Origin: Brachionus koreanus
Taxonomy: Eukaryota; Rotifera; Eurotatoria; Ploima; Brachionidae
DNA length: 12,683 bases
Assembly: GCA_016987375.1 (NCBI GenBank)
Contig: PJRA01000555.1
Span: 615,500 to 628,182 of the forward strand
Reading direction: 5' to 3'
The notes under the pieces: model-generated
The model's input: only the letters and a program-made list of their open reading frames with translations
Told to the model about the DNA's origin: nothing
The model's database searches: none
Shown: in pieces, positions 1 through 8,329 of the stretch
Layout of the letters: the number at the start of each line of letters is the position of its first letter
How positions within the stretch are numbered: the stretch's first letter is position 1
Position numbers and translations under genes: made by a program

Positions 1-975
1 TTAAAATGATTTCAATTGTTTATCTATTTCATAGGAAAGTTGTAAAATATTCACCTATTTATGAAACAAAAATATTCTATTTTGATAACTTAGTTTAAAA
101 GATAAGTTGAATTGGATAATGAAAAAAGCATTTGATTTTTTTTCTTTTATTGAATTTAGAAAAGCTTGAGATATGATAAGAGTTATTTAAAGCAGCAACA
201 TTTATTTTTGTAAAATTTAAAACAAAAAAATAGCTTAAAAAAGTTAAAAAAAGTTAATATAAATATTTTTGATTAAATCTAAAAATCGTTCATCTCATAC
301 AGAGTTTGTATCACCTAAATTTAGTCTGCTCAAAAATTTGTGAGTTTAAAGAGAACTTGTTGCAGTGTGAAATATTTTAAATTAAATCAAATTTTGTAAA
401 TTTTGGCTATGCAAACTTTGCATGAAAAAGTCCGTATAGCCGAGTTTTGTTTTTAGATTATTTAATACTTTTGGCTTTGGCCTATTTAACTGAAACTTTG
501 CTATTCAAATTATACTTATTAACAATATCAATAATAGACTTTTTAACATCTTTCTAAGTCTTTTCACAAAATTTTTTAGAATTAATTGAATGTTATTTCA
601 TCAAAATTAGATCTTAAACTTAATTAATTATTTTAAGTTTTGATTTTTTTATTTAGGCCAATTTTTTGCTGTCCATGTTGATATTGACTCTTTGGTTAAT
701 TTGTTCCATGATTATTCAACTCTGTTAAGAATTGATAACGGTATTGTTCTTTTATGTTAATCTCTCTTAAAAGTTTATGGTTATTTTCTCTTCTTTGATT
801 AGGACATAAGCTATTTGCATAATTGATTGTTTAGTTTATTGAATAAATACAAATGGCACAATTCATGACATACACCGTTGTTCACAGTACTATGTCTTTG
901 AATTACTTTAAACATATAATGATTTTAAATTATATTAAATTAAATGATGATTAAATGAATAAAAATAAAAACAAT
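1..975. other. AT-rich non-coding stretch
   Basis: I see no coding region of useful length on either strand. The stretch is made of A and T runs with stops in all frames. The only structured piece is the nested inverted repeat listed at 405-441. No RNA gene or transposon terminus could be recognised. Confidence 0.6.
405..441. repeat. Nested short inverted repeat
   Basis: ATGCAAA at 409-415 and TTTGCAT at 417-423 form a perfect 7-bp inverted repeat around a single C. It sits inside a second pair, GGCTAT at 405-410 and ATAGCC at 436-441. The arrangement could be a decayed transposon end or chance in AT-rich DNA. No function is assigned. Confidence 0.3.
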
Positions 976-1158
976 TTAGCCTCTCTTCGTAGCTTTTTGT
1001 CTTCTTTCGTCAATTTGTCTTTCTCTAGCGTCCTATGCATTAAATAGTTCCTTTAGTTGTAAGCAAATATAATAAAAGTCTGGAATTTTCGTTTGAATTA
1101 ACAATATTGCATTTTTATCGAAGCACATTACGTAAAATTTGTTATGATAATTAGGTGT
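976..1158 (-). pseudogene. Possible broken peptide-coding remnant, unknown family
   Basis: On the minus strand a frame runs from about 1158 to a TAA at 976-978 with one internal TAG at 1033-1035, about 58 residues in all. The upstream part is mixed hydrophobic (FYVMCFDKNAILL near its start). The downstream part is strongly charged (DARERQIDERRQKATKRG) and encoded by less AT-rich DNA than its surroundings, which hints at former coding sequence such as a last exon. No start codon or splice site is clear and I recognise no family. Chance remains a real alternative. It abuts the dispersed repeat copy at 1153-1197. Confidence 0.22.
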
Positions 1159-1197
1159 TTAAGAGGGAAAATATCCCAAATTGATAATAAATATTTT
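1153..1197 (+). repeat. Dispersed repeat, copy A
   Basis: These 45 bases match 12282-12326 in direct orientation at 39 of 45 positions by eye, without gaps. Weaker similarity extends about 15 bases to the left, where both copies follow an AAAATTTG. The shared core contains GAAAATATCC followed by AAATTGATAA. This is probably a fragment of an interspersed non-coding repeat. Confidence 0.55.
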
Positions 1198-1584
1198 GGC
1201 GATAAATAATTAAATTTTAACATTCAAGATATTTCAATTTGATGTTTTAAATTGATTTTTTTTATTTTCCTCATAAAAATTAGCTTTTAATAAGTAAAAT
1301 TAATTTTTGCCACTGAAAATTTTCTCTTAAAATGAAATGATATTTTAAGAAAACATTATTTTAAAAAATTTTCAAAGGTTATTTTCTGTTTTAGACGCCA
1401 TTAATTCACAAAGAAACATAAACAATCAAAACCTGTAGAACAATACCATGTAACCATTTATTTTAACTCAATCAAAAAAGACCAAAGGTCAAATCCAATA
1501 GAGGGATGATTGAGCTCATTTAATTGTAAGAAATATAATATTTAATTAAAATAATTAAAATATTAAGTTATTGAAATTTATATC
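1198..1584. other. AT-rich non-coding stretch
   Basis: No frame stays open for a useful length and no recognisable element was found. It lies between the dispersed repeat and the candidate LTR edge. Confidence 0.5.
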
Positions 1585-1888
1585 TGTAATATCCCCGTGT
1601 TTAAATAAAGATAAAGTTTTGTTTGCCAAAAGGTTTTTTTGAATCTAAATGAAAATATAGAAACGGCCGTCTAGCCAAAATAAATTAAATACATTTAAAT
1701 CGATGGTAATTCTCTTTGCTTAGACTTTCTCATATAAAATCATAATGTTTGTAAAAACAATATTTAAAGTTGTTGTTTGGGAACAGCTTGTTTCAACAAA
1801 CAACTTGGCCAAACCTATGGCTAAATATAAAAAATAAAATTATGCTTCATATTATAATTTCTTAAACACGTGAAGTCACTACATCACA
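1585..1888 (-). repeat. Candidate 3' LTR of the gypsy-type element
   Basis: On the minus strand this 304-base block begins TGTGATGTAG directly after the polypurine tract and can end in GATATTACA, giving the usual TG...CA (here TGT...ACA) termini. The far edge is inferred, because no second LTR lies in the window for comparison. Inside is an imperfect palindrome: GTTGTTTG at 1772-1779 and CAAACAAC at 1797-1804 flank AACAGCTTGTT. If the edge is right, the flanking target-site copy would begin with ATATC at 1580-1584. Confidence 0.4.
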
Positions 1889-1906
1889 TCCACCCCCGTC
1901 TCTCTT
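1889..1906 (-). promoter_or_regulatory. Polypurine tract of the gypsy-type element
   Basis: The minus strand just after the pol stop codon is almost all purine (AAAGAGAGACGGGGGTGGA), interrupted by one C and one T. It lies directly before the putative LTR start. In LTR retrotransposons this tract primes plus-strand DNA synthesis. Its position against the LTR and its overlap with the end of pol support the element call. Confidence 0.5.
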
Positions 1907-2584
1907 TTATTTCTGCTGTTGGATCCTGATAGAAGTCCTGATGTTCGGGTTTTGTCTTCTTTGTTTTGCCTCCTTGGTTTTTTCGATCTCTTTCATCTTG
2001 TTCATTTGCTCGATCATTTCTTTCGATGGTCTACCTGGCTTTAGTTTGGTCCTTTGATTCTCCATTGTCTTCCTTAGACTTACTTTCTGCTTGCCAGTTG
2101 TCTGTCCTCCACTTTCTCCCCCTGGTTCCTTACCTGCCTTATCTGGAACCTTTTCCCCTACATCGCCATTTTTGACACATTCCCTACCACTGTCCTTTAA
2201 ATTTCCGTCATCATCTAAGTAGTCTTTAAAACATTTGAAAAACGATGAGTTCCTGGTGACCCTATTGTCGTTTCTCTCAGCCGTGATCATCGATCCTTCC
2301 TCTTCCGTGACTACCAACGGTTTCGGATCCCAAAATGCATCACTCTTCACATTTTATTCTTGTTTGACCAGTACTTTCATACCTGATTTAAATTGTGGTG
2401 CTTTAGTTTTCATCACTAAGTCATAAAATTGTTTCATTTTCTCCTTCGCTTTGGAATCATTTTCCCTCGCTTTTTGCACCAAGTATTTCGGATCTACATC
2501 TGTGTAAATTTTTTTAAAGATTAAATTAATATTACTGTTAATTCTTTGCCTAAAAAATTGAAAGATTAAACTGAAGATCATCAA
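1907..2584 (-). pseudogene. Gypsy-type integrase C-terminus with one nonsense codon
   Basis: Two open stretches lie in the same frame and are separated only by a TAA at 2354-2356. The upstream part, from about 2494, carries the charged helix around KAKEKMKQFYD and the segment KSGMKVLVKQE. The downstream part continues with FWDPKPLVVTEEEGSMITA and VTRNSSFFK. Together these match the small beta-barrel after the integrase core in Mag/K02A2.6-like gypsy elements; the family assignment is from memory. The last hundred or so residues form a Gly/Lys/Glu-rich tail (PGGESGGQTTGKQK, then KPGRPSKEM, similar to an AT-hook core) and end in QQQK. Integrase core residues lie outside the preserved part. The first 30 codons (2494-2584) show no integrase similarity. 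The nonsense codon and missing core make it a pseudogene. Confidence 0.7.
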
Positions 2585-2642
2585 TTAGGAATTGATTAAT
2601 AAAATTAGAAAAAAAATAATCAAATGTTAAACAATATCCTGT

Positions 2643-2790
2643 TTAATAATCCTTAAATTTTCCTTTCGAAGGAACAAGGTAAACATTAATATTTCTCAAA
2701 GCATAATAAGTTTTAACTGAACAGTTTCTGATTAGACTATCTTTTAGACAAATTGGTGAGTTTATAAAATATAAAATTTCACGAACAAAA
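2643..2790 (-). other. Unassigned open stretch between the gypsy fragment and LINE-1
   Basis: A minus-strand frame is open for about 49 codons and ends with TAA at 2643-2645. It includes CLKDSLIRNCSVKTYYALRN and, further on, LVPSKGKFKDY. The composition is protein-like, but I do not recognise it as the part of RT that follows the catalytic box. It overlaps the last codons of the LINE-1 RT remnant in another frame. It may be a fragment of a third element or of a host exon, or chance. Confidence 0.2.
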
Positions 2791-3640
2791 TAAGAGTATC
2801 AACTGCAAACAATTTGACAATAATAAAGATAAAGATAAAGAACAATACACCAAGGACACTTCCTTGAGGTACACCTAATTCAAGTTAATAAAACTCATCA
2901 ATTTTCACTATTTCGGACCTGCTGGTAAAATAATTTTCCACAAGTGCAATAGCTGATTCACTAAAACCATAACAACGAAGTTTAATAAGAAGAAGATTAA
3001 GGTCCTCAGTGTCAAAAGCTTTTCTGAAGTCAATAAATAGAAAAATACCTATTAACTGTTTACTTTTGATTGAGTTCATTATTTAAATTATCCCATGTAA
3101 GGCAGTTTCTCAGCTTTAATTCGATCTAAAGCCATGCTGATCGTTCGAAAGAATTCTAGATTCGCTGAGATAAAGACTTATCTGCTTATGAATGAGTTTC
3201 TCAAATAATTTAGCAATTGGTTGTAAAATAGATATACCACGATAATTATTTAGATCTTCAGTTGAGCCTTTATTCTTGAATAAAGGTGTGACAATGACCG
3301 TTTTCCATTCATTTGGTATTGTTTCGGTTAAGATTGAAAAATTGAAAAAATATGCAATAATGGTGTGTAGACTAGATGAGGCAGCCTCTAGTATCTTAAA
3401 AGAAATTCCACATGAACCACAGCCACTAGAGTTTGAGATCTCAGCAAGAAGTTTTTCAATCTCATGTCTATTTGTAAAGCTGAATCTAAAGTCAGCAGCT
3501 TTCAAAAGACCAAATATAGAAAACTGTTCTTGAACATAGTTTTAGAAGTCATATATAGGCGAATCAGATGAGGATTTTATCGTTGTGAAGAATTTATTGA
3601 ATACATATTGAATACTTATGTGATTTGAACTGCTTCTCAA
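2762..3640 (-). pseudogene. LINE-1 reverse transcriptase remnant
   Basis: One minus-strand frame carries RT blocks in the right order. The pre-RT linker ends in FGLLKAADFRF. The fingers follow with PNEWKTVIVTPLFKNKG, LNNYRGISIL, IAKLFEKLIHKQI and DQHGFRSN. Motif A is FLFIDFRKAFD (about 3013-3037), motif B is GVPQGSVLG (2849-2875), and the catalytic box reads FAVDT (2795-2809) instead of FADDT, so the first of its two aspartates is lost. Motif B is joined almost directly to the catalytic box, so roughly ten residues are missing between them. In-frame stops lie at 3116-3118, 3110-3112, 3083-3085 and 2885-2887, with another in the linker. It is a dead copy of a LINE RT, which in a live element copies the element's RNA at the target site. 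Confidence 0.85.
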
Positions 3641-4095
3641 GAAAAACATAAGCTATCTTGTCATTTTCAAGACCAGAAAGTTTAAATATCTTGTATGCAA
3701 TATTTCGTGAATGCTTTAAACTAATAAGATAATCATCATACTATGGAAATTGGCTTGACATATTAATTGAAATCTGCTGGAGAGGTGCAATTTGATTGAT
3801 TATTTTTAGTAATTTTTATTTAGCAACTGTTAATTTAGCTCTGTAAAAAGTTCGAGTTACTTTCAAAGAATTTTTGATGAATAAAAGTTGTTCACCACCA
3901 TGTCTTTTCCTATCTAATCTTAATTTTCAAATTTTTATTTCTAAGATATTATTGAGAATTGAGTTGATATTTAAGTGAAATATTCTAAACTTATCGTTCG
4001 TGTTAGAAAAATTACTGAAATCATTTAAGTAAGAACGCTTATTACCTAGAATGTGAGATATATCTAGTCATTGACTAAGACTATCCAAACTTTCA
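3612..4095 (-). pseudogene. LINE-1 endonuclease start and EN-RT linker, internally deleted
   Basis: Just after the peptidase domain a frame shifted by one base reads FRIFHLNINSILNN, which resembles the first strand of APE-type LINE endonucleases. About five codons later comes LDRKRHGGEQLLFIKNSLKV, which resembles the RGGGVAI-type strand that normally lies several dozen residues further on. Next comes linker-like sequence (FYRAKLTVAK, then DDYLISLKHSRNIAYKIFKL), similar to the region between endonuclease and RT. The GDFN and SDH catalytic blocks are absent. I infer two internal deletions plus three stops, and a frame change near 3610 into the RT frame. The endonuclease cannot function. Confidence 0.6.
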
Positions 4096-4600
4096 TTATT
4101 TCGGATCCAATAAATAAAGTTTATCATAAGCTAAGCACTTTGCATAAGCAGAAATAAATACGCCACAATTCTTATCATTACCATATTGTTTGAGGTAAGA
4201 AGTATCATTCACTATAGTCCATGAAAGAACCAGAAAGAGAAGATATATATTTCATTAAAGCAGTTCGAATTTTATCAATAATATTAGGGATGGTATTAAA
4301 GATTGAATCATAATAAAAAATTAATTTATTTAAAGTATCAAAGACAACTAAAAACCAGTGATTATTACTAATTAGAACTTGGCAAAAAAAAAAGACGAAA
4401 TGAAGTTTTAGAATTTTTTTCAACAGACAGACTTGGAAAATCCTCGGAGATTACCATCTAACATTTTGTTAATGATAAGAGAGTCTATATATGAGCATTT
4501 TACTTTTGTAAGAAAGTTGCATAACATTTTAAAGTAGAAATTAACGACTAAATCGTTGATTTTCGAGCCAGAAAATAAATCAGATAGACTTGATCGATTT
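4096..4600 (-). pseudogene. Ulp1/C48-type cysteine peptidase domain within LINE-1
   Basis: The N-terminal part, SLSDLFSGSKINDLVVNFYF, matches the Ulp1 opening that normally reads like LNDEVINFYF. After a frame change in a run of ten T's near 4385-4394 comes ISNNHWFLVVFD with the catalytic His (about 4358-4360), then IFYYDS with the Asp (4307-4309). After a second, compensating frame change near 4207 comes KQYGNDKNCGVFISAYAK with the Cys (4165-4167). The His-Asp distance is 17 residues, and Asp-Cys is about 47. Yeast Ulp1 has 17 and 49. The frame closes at a TAA at 4096-4098. Ulp1-family peptidases cleave SUMO or similar isopeptide and peptide bonds; the target here is unknown. The domain is in frame with the LINE ORF1-like region upstream. 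The two frame changes make this copy a pseudogene. Confidence 0.75.
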
Positions 4601-5345
4601 ATCTCACAACCAAACCCCTTAAAAATAATTGTAAGACCATTATCTGGTTTTAAATCAGATTCATTAGAAGAGGAAGGAGTATTAGTATTCGAAAAAGAAT
4701 GGTCAAATAAAGGATATTGTTGATTATCAGTGATGCCTTGTTCAAGAGCAGGTGACTTTAAGTCAGATGTTGGTTTACTAGTCGACTTAGTTGGACTCAA
4801 GTTGTGATCTTCAATGGCAAGCGACTTGTAGTCAGATGTTGAAGTGAAATTTTTAAATTTTTTTCTTTTTTCCAACAAGATTTCTCTCTGTAGTTTTGTC
4901 ATATGACTATTTATGTAAACATGAGAGAAGTCATTTACATGTTGTAGATTTTTCTTAGCTAACATTAGCATTTTAATGGATTTCTCGTTTTTGAGTTCAC
5001 ATAATATTGGTCGATTCCGTTTGAAAATATTTAAATAATCTAATCTCTTATGGTGTAAAGGTTTTTCTAATTTTATATGGCTGAATAAATTATTTAAACT
5101 TTGGTGATCATTAGAAGATTCATTTTGAACATCAATTACAACAAATTTTCTTTTTTTAGTCTGATATCATAAATTACTTATCTTCGTTAACAGATTTAAC
5201 TCAAGATTTTTTACCGGATCACTCATCTTAGCAGAAGAATTGGTATTTCCGCTCACATTTAAATCATTTACAAGAGCTGAATTGACATCATTTCCAAGTT
5301 AACTATTTTTTTCTAGCAAATTGTTGAATTTTAATAGATATATAA
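4601..5345 (-). pseudogene. LINE-1 ORF1-like protein with S/T/P-rich linker to the peptidase
   Basis: One frame runs from about 5337 and enters the peptidase domain without interruption after 4971. It has stops at 5299-5301 and within the early part near 5151. An ATG at 5224-5226 begins MSDPVKNLEL. A region with KKRKFVVIDVQ, FSHIKLEKP, KRNRPILCELKNEKSIKML and VYINSHMTKLQREILLEKRK follows. It resembles the RRM-like nucleic-acid-binding domain and the conserved end (VYIN..LT..QRE pattern) of ORF1-type proteins in jockey/CR1-like LINEs. Then come about 70 residues rich in Ser, Thr, Pro, Asn and Asp (such as SNTNTPSSSNESD), which look like a flexible linker. In live elements ORF1 proteins bind element RNA. 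The ORF1 assignment rests on motif memory and is moderately sure. Confidence 0.6.
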
Positions 5346-5704
5346 ATATTCAACAAATTTTCTTAACATTTTATTGAAAATTTATAGATTTTTAAATTTG
5401 TAATTTGCTATATATATAATATACTTATAAAAGATATTTGAAGATTAAATCCTTTAAAAAATTTTAAAATTTTAAACAAATTTATAAACTCCATGAAGAA
5501 ATTTTCCCTAATTTTTAATGCTGTGTACCATTATTATGGCTTCTAGACCGTAAAAAGTTTGTTTTGGCTGTTTTGATGGCGGAGAACAAAATATAATTAC
5601 AAATGTGAAAATTTGATAGATACATGAATTGAGAAAAAAAATGACACAATCTATATTTTGGCGGACAAGTGTTCGCCATAGACGGTACCCAACACTGATT
5701 TATT
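5346..5704. other. Non-coding spacer between the two LINEs
   Basis: AT-rich with no open frame of useful length. The more GC-rich right part (about 5520-5700) holds the 18-base hairpin listed separately and GACGGTACCC after it. It may be host DNA or the edge of an unrecognised transposon. Confidence 0.45.
5660..5677. repeat. Short GC-rich hairpin
   Basis: GGCGGACA and TGTTCGCC form an 8-bp stem with one G-T pair and a 2-base AG centre. It stands out because the surroundings are almost pure A/T. It lies close to, but outside, the 3' tail of LINE-2. No role is assigned. Confidence 0.4.
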
Positions 5705-5705
5705 A

Positions 5706-5752
5706 TTTTTTATTTATTTATTTATTTGTAAGTCTGTATCGAGCGTTAGCTC
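5706..5752 (-). promoter_or_regulatory. LINE-2 3' terminal hairpin and AAAT-type tail
   Basis: On the minus strand GAGC-TAAC-GCTC (5741-5752) forms a small hairpin, followed by GATACAGACTTAC and then about five units of AAAT (5706-5727). Jockey/CR1/L2-type LINEs often end in a short stem-loop plus a microsatellite tail, which their RT recognises to start copying. The tail marks the 3' boundary of the element near 5705. Confidence 0.6.
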
Positions 5753-5913
5753 CTTCAGAAAAAATACAATGAAATTAAAAATAAAGTTAAAAATAAAAAT
5801 TAATAATTAAAATAAAATAAAATAAAAGCTTTAAATCAGTAAAAATAAAATATAAAGTTTCAAATAAAAATAAAAATATAAAAATGGAATAAATCTTGAA
5901 ATAAAATATTAGT

Positions 5914-8309
5914 TTAAGTATCTGAAGAAGAATAAAAATGATCAATGACAAGATAGCAATTACAGAGAGGAGTAGGATGAGTAATAAATCTTGAGTCATA
6001 TCCTCTTGTGTTTTTATTTACCAATCTGACTAGCAATGGGACACAGTTGCAAAGTAAATACTTCTCGCTCAAATCAAAAATACGATTATGGAATGGGAAA
6101 TTTACTTTGGGACTCTTGATGAAAGATTTTAGATGGTGTGTCAAATCTTAATTTTAGCAAATCTTCATTTTAATGGCACGTATGGCTGAGTTTTGGATGG
6201 TTTGGATTTTTTAATGTTTGAGTCTGAATAAGAATTTACACATGGGAAGGTGTAGTCCAATATTGAGCCTATAAGAGATTTTAATAGAGTTGTAAGTGTT
6301 TTAGCATTTAGTTTCCAATTTTTATTAGAAAGAATTTTAATCAAATTTAGTCTTGTGTTGCAGCGCTCTTTTAATTCATCAACCAGACGACTAAAAGTTA
6401 GCTTAGGGTCAAATTTTATTCCTAAGAATTTAAATTCATTTTCTCGATGTAGATTATTCCCATAAATGCTAAGGTCTAGATTGGGTTCTCCTTTGTTTGA
6501 TTTTGAAAAAATTGTGTAGCATGATTTTTCAATTGACAATTTCATTTTCCATTTAGTAAGCCATGGTTCAAGTTCTTTCAAGTATGAATTTACCCTATGT
6601 TCAATATTTCTTCTTGATTTGAAAATAAAGAATGTGACCAGATCGTCGGCAAACAAAAGGGAATATTCAGTTTACGTTTTATCTTTCTTTGGAATATCAT
6701 TGATAAAAATGCTTAACAGTAATGGGCTTATGACTGATCCTTGAAGAACTCCGGCTCTAATCAGATATTCATTGCTTGAAAGGCCATTTACATTGACATT
6801 GAACGTTCTGGATTCTAGGTAGGACCTTGTCCAGTAGATCAATTATGGTGGAAGGTTCATTTTGATCATTTTTTAAATAAGGCCATTATGCCAGACTTTA
6901 TCAAACGCTTTAGAGATGTCAAAAAACAAGCAACAGACTTTTTTTTTGCCTGTTAAATAATTCGGTGATTTTTTGAACTAGAAAAAAGAGGTTATCGGCT
7001 GTCCGCCTGTGCCTTCTTAATCTTGATTGTTCTCGTATAAGTAAAAAGTTTTCTTCAATATGGTTATAAAGTCTATTAAAGATTATTCTTTCAAGTAATT
7101 TTCCAAGACAACTAGTCAAGCTAATCGGACGATAGTTAGAAGGGTCCTTTGTAGGCTTTGATTTTTTGGGTATTATAGTGATTTAAAGCCGCCAAAAAGC
7201 TCTAGTAGATATTGCGTTTTTTCCTATTTTTTTTATGAAATCAAGCCAGTTGTTGTTTCTAAATTCGGCAAGCTTAAGTCGCAGTTCAGCTCTAAGTTGG
7301 TTGAATTTTGTTTTGAGTATGACACAACGATTCTTTTTAAATTTCCTTCTTGCTTTTCTCCGTTGTTTGATCAAGGCAATAATTTCGTTTGGCAAAGTTG
7401 ACTTGAATGTTTTGCGAGACAGTTTTGGTTTTGCTTTTATAAGCTGCTTCGAGTATATTTTTTGAAATCAATTCATTTAAATGATCAATATCTTCAAACT
7501 TTTCAAGTTGAATTGAGCTTAAGATTTTCCTAAAGAATTCCCAGTCTGCTTTTTTAAAGTCGAGTTTATTGTCGCATATTTTCTCTATAATTAAATGCTC
7601 AGCTGACACACAAGTTCGAATCGGAAAGTGATCACTGTTCATGTCATCTTCAGTCATTACTTCAAACTCAATAATTTTGTCCAAAAGAGATGGTAAAGTA
7701 ATAAAAAGACCAAGAATTTCATAGTACTGTCTTTTTAAGATATTAAAAGTCGGTGTGTGGTCATTAATCACAGAGAAATTGAGCTCATTTAAAACTCTTT
7801 TTAAAATCAAACCATTTTCGTTTTCTCCAATGCATCCAATTTGTTTAGTTTTTGCGTTAAAATCGCCTCAATTATAAATTTTTGACATTTTTTTGAAATA
7901 TGTGTGAAAAGTTCAAAAGGAAGAATTTTGTTGGGTGGATTGTAAAGGTTAAAAATGGAAAGTGGATAATCTTTAAGCTTAACTTGAATGCAAAGTAGCT
8001 CAAGTGAAAGATAATCGAAAGAAGAATCAAGTGTAAACTCGATCTCATTCTTAATTAAGATTGCCACGCCTCCACCTCTCTTATCGCGCGGCTTTACCAC
8101 TGATTTATAATTTTTGAAGTCTAGGTAAATATTTGACTGGATAGTATCCATCTTTATCTCATTGAGCAAGAGTATCTCAGGTGATTCCATAGTTAAAAAA
8201 TGTCCTAAAAGGTTAGCCTTACTGGGTAAATGATTACAATTCCAATGGGTAATTACTAACCTGTTGTTTATTGAAGATTTTTTATTTTTTTTTCGATCGA
8301 AGATAACAT
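5914..8309 (-). pseudogene. LINE-2 ORF2: endonuclease and reverse transcriptase, multiply broken
   Basis: An ATG at 8307-8309 could start ORF2 if one base in the following A9 run is ignored. Endonuclease blocks follow: LVITHWNCN (metal-binding Asn), LLNEIKM (Glu), KRGGGVAILIK, NLYNPP, GDFNAK and SDHFPI. The frame changes just before GDFNAK (about 7865) and again near 7420. RT blocks follow: IIPKKSKPTKDPSNYRPISL, then motif A FFDISKAFDKVWH after a frame change in a T run near 6939-6949, motif B GVLQGSVISPLL, and motif C FADD intact at 6642-6653. Stops lie at 7178-7180, 6873-6875, 6843-6845 and 6672-6674. The C-terminus has FKFLGIKFD, LDYTFPCVNSYSDS and, after another shift near 6205, SRFITHPTPLCNC. 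Roughly 80-100 residues between TRAFW and the RT are missing. The catalytic residues survive although the frame does not. Confidence 0.88.
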
Positions 8310-8329
8310 TTTAAAATAAAATAATAAAA

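Larger units (their letters stand above)
1585..2584 (-). mobile_element. 3' end of a Ty3/gypsy-type LTR retrotransposon
   Basis: The minus strand reads, in order, the C-terminus of a gypsy-type integrase, its stop codon, a purine-rich tract and a sequence starting TGTGATG that looks like the start of the 3' LTR. The order and compact spacing are typical of Metaviridae elements. Everything upstream (gag, protease, RT, RNase H and the integrase core) and the 5' LTR are absent from the window. Recognisable homology starts near 2494. The few codons up to 2584 do not resemble integrase and may be unrelated flank. The copy is truncated and cannot move on its own. Confidence 0.65.
2762..5345 (-). 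mobile_element. LINE-1 of the window: decayed LINE with a Ulp1-type peptidase
   Basis: Read on the minus strand, the parts are: an ORF1-like protein with a C-terminal extension, a Ulp1/C48 peptidase domain, a strongly deleted APE-type endonuclease, the linker, and a reverse transcriptase that breaks off just after its catalytic box. All parts share strand and order, as in one element of the CR1/jockey type. There are at least three frame changes, several stops and three apparent internal deletions. The 3' part of the RT, the 3' UTR and the tail are missing, and the 5' edge near 5345 is approximate. I saw no target-site duplication. The element cannot be active. Confidence 0.75.

Noticed and set aside
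155..168. TTTAGAAAAGCTTG shared with 11411-11424
   Set aside because: The match is short, its neighbours are mostly A/T, and similarity does not extend to the right of the shared bases.
1660..1690. Similarity between CCGTCTA...GCCAAAATA here and the minus strand of 5655-5690 as two ends of one DNA transposon
   Set aside because: The match needs a 16-base gap and is only 16 bases in total, with no similarity in the flanks.
1966..2175. Plus-strand open frame over the gypsy integrase tail
   Set aside because: It is the complement of the integrase coding sequence, and its Ser/Leu/Phe-rich translation shows no motif.
5787..5999. Hydrophobic minus-strand open frame resembling a membrane protein
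   Set aside because: It arises from the T-rich 3' UTR of LINE-2 and overlaps the RT C-terminus in another frame. Phe/Ile/Leu/Tyr richness is expected from A/T sequence.
7235..7465. Plus-strand open frame over LINE-2 ORF2
   Set aside because: It lies antisense to recognisable endonuclease-RT linker sequence and shows no motif of its own.
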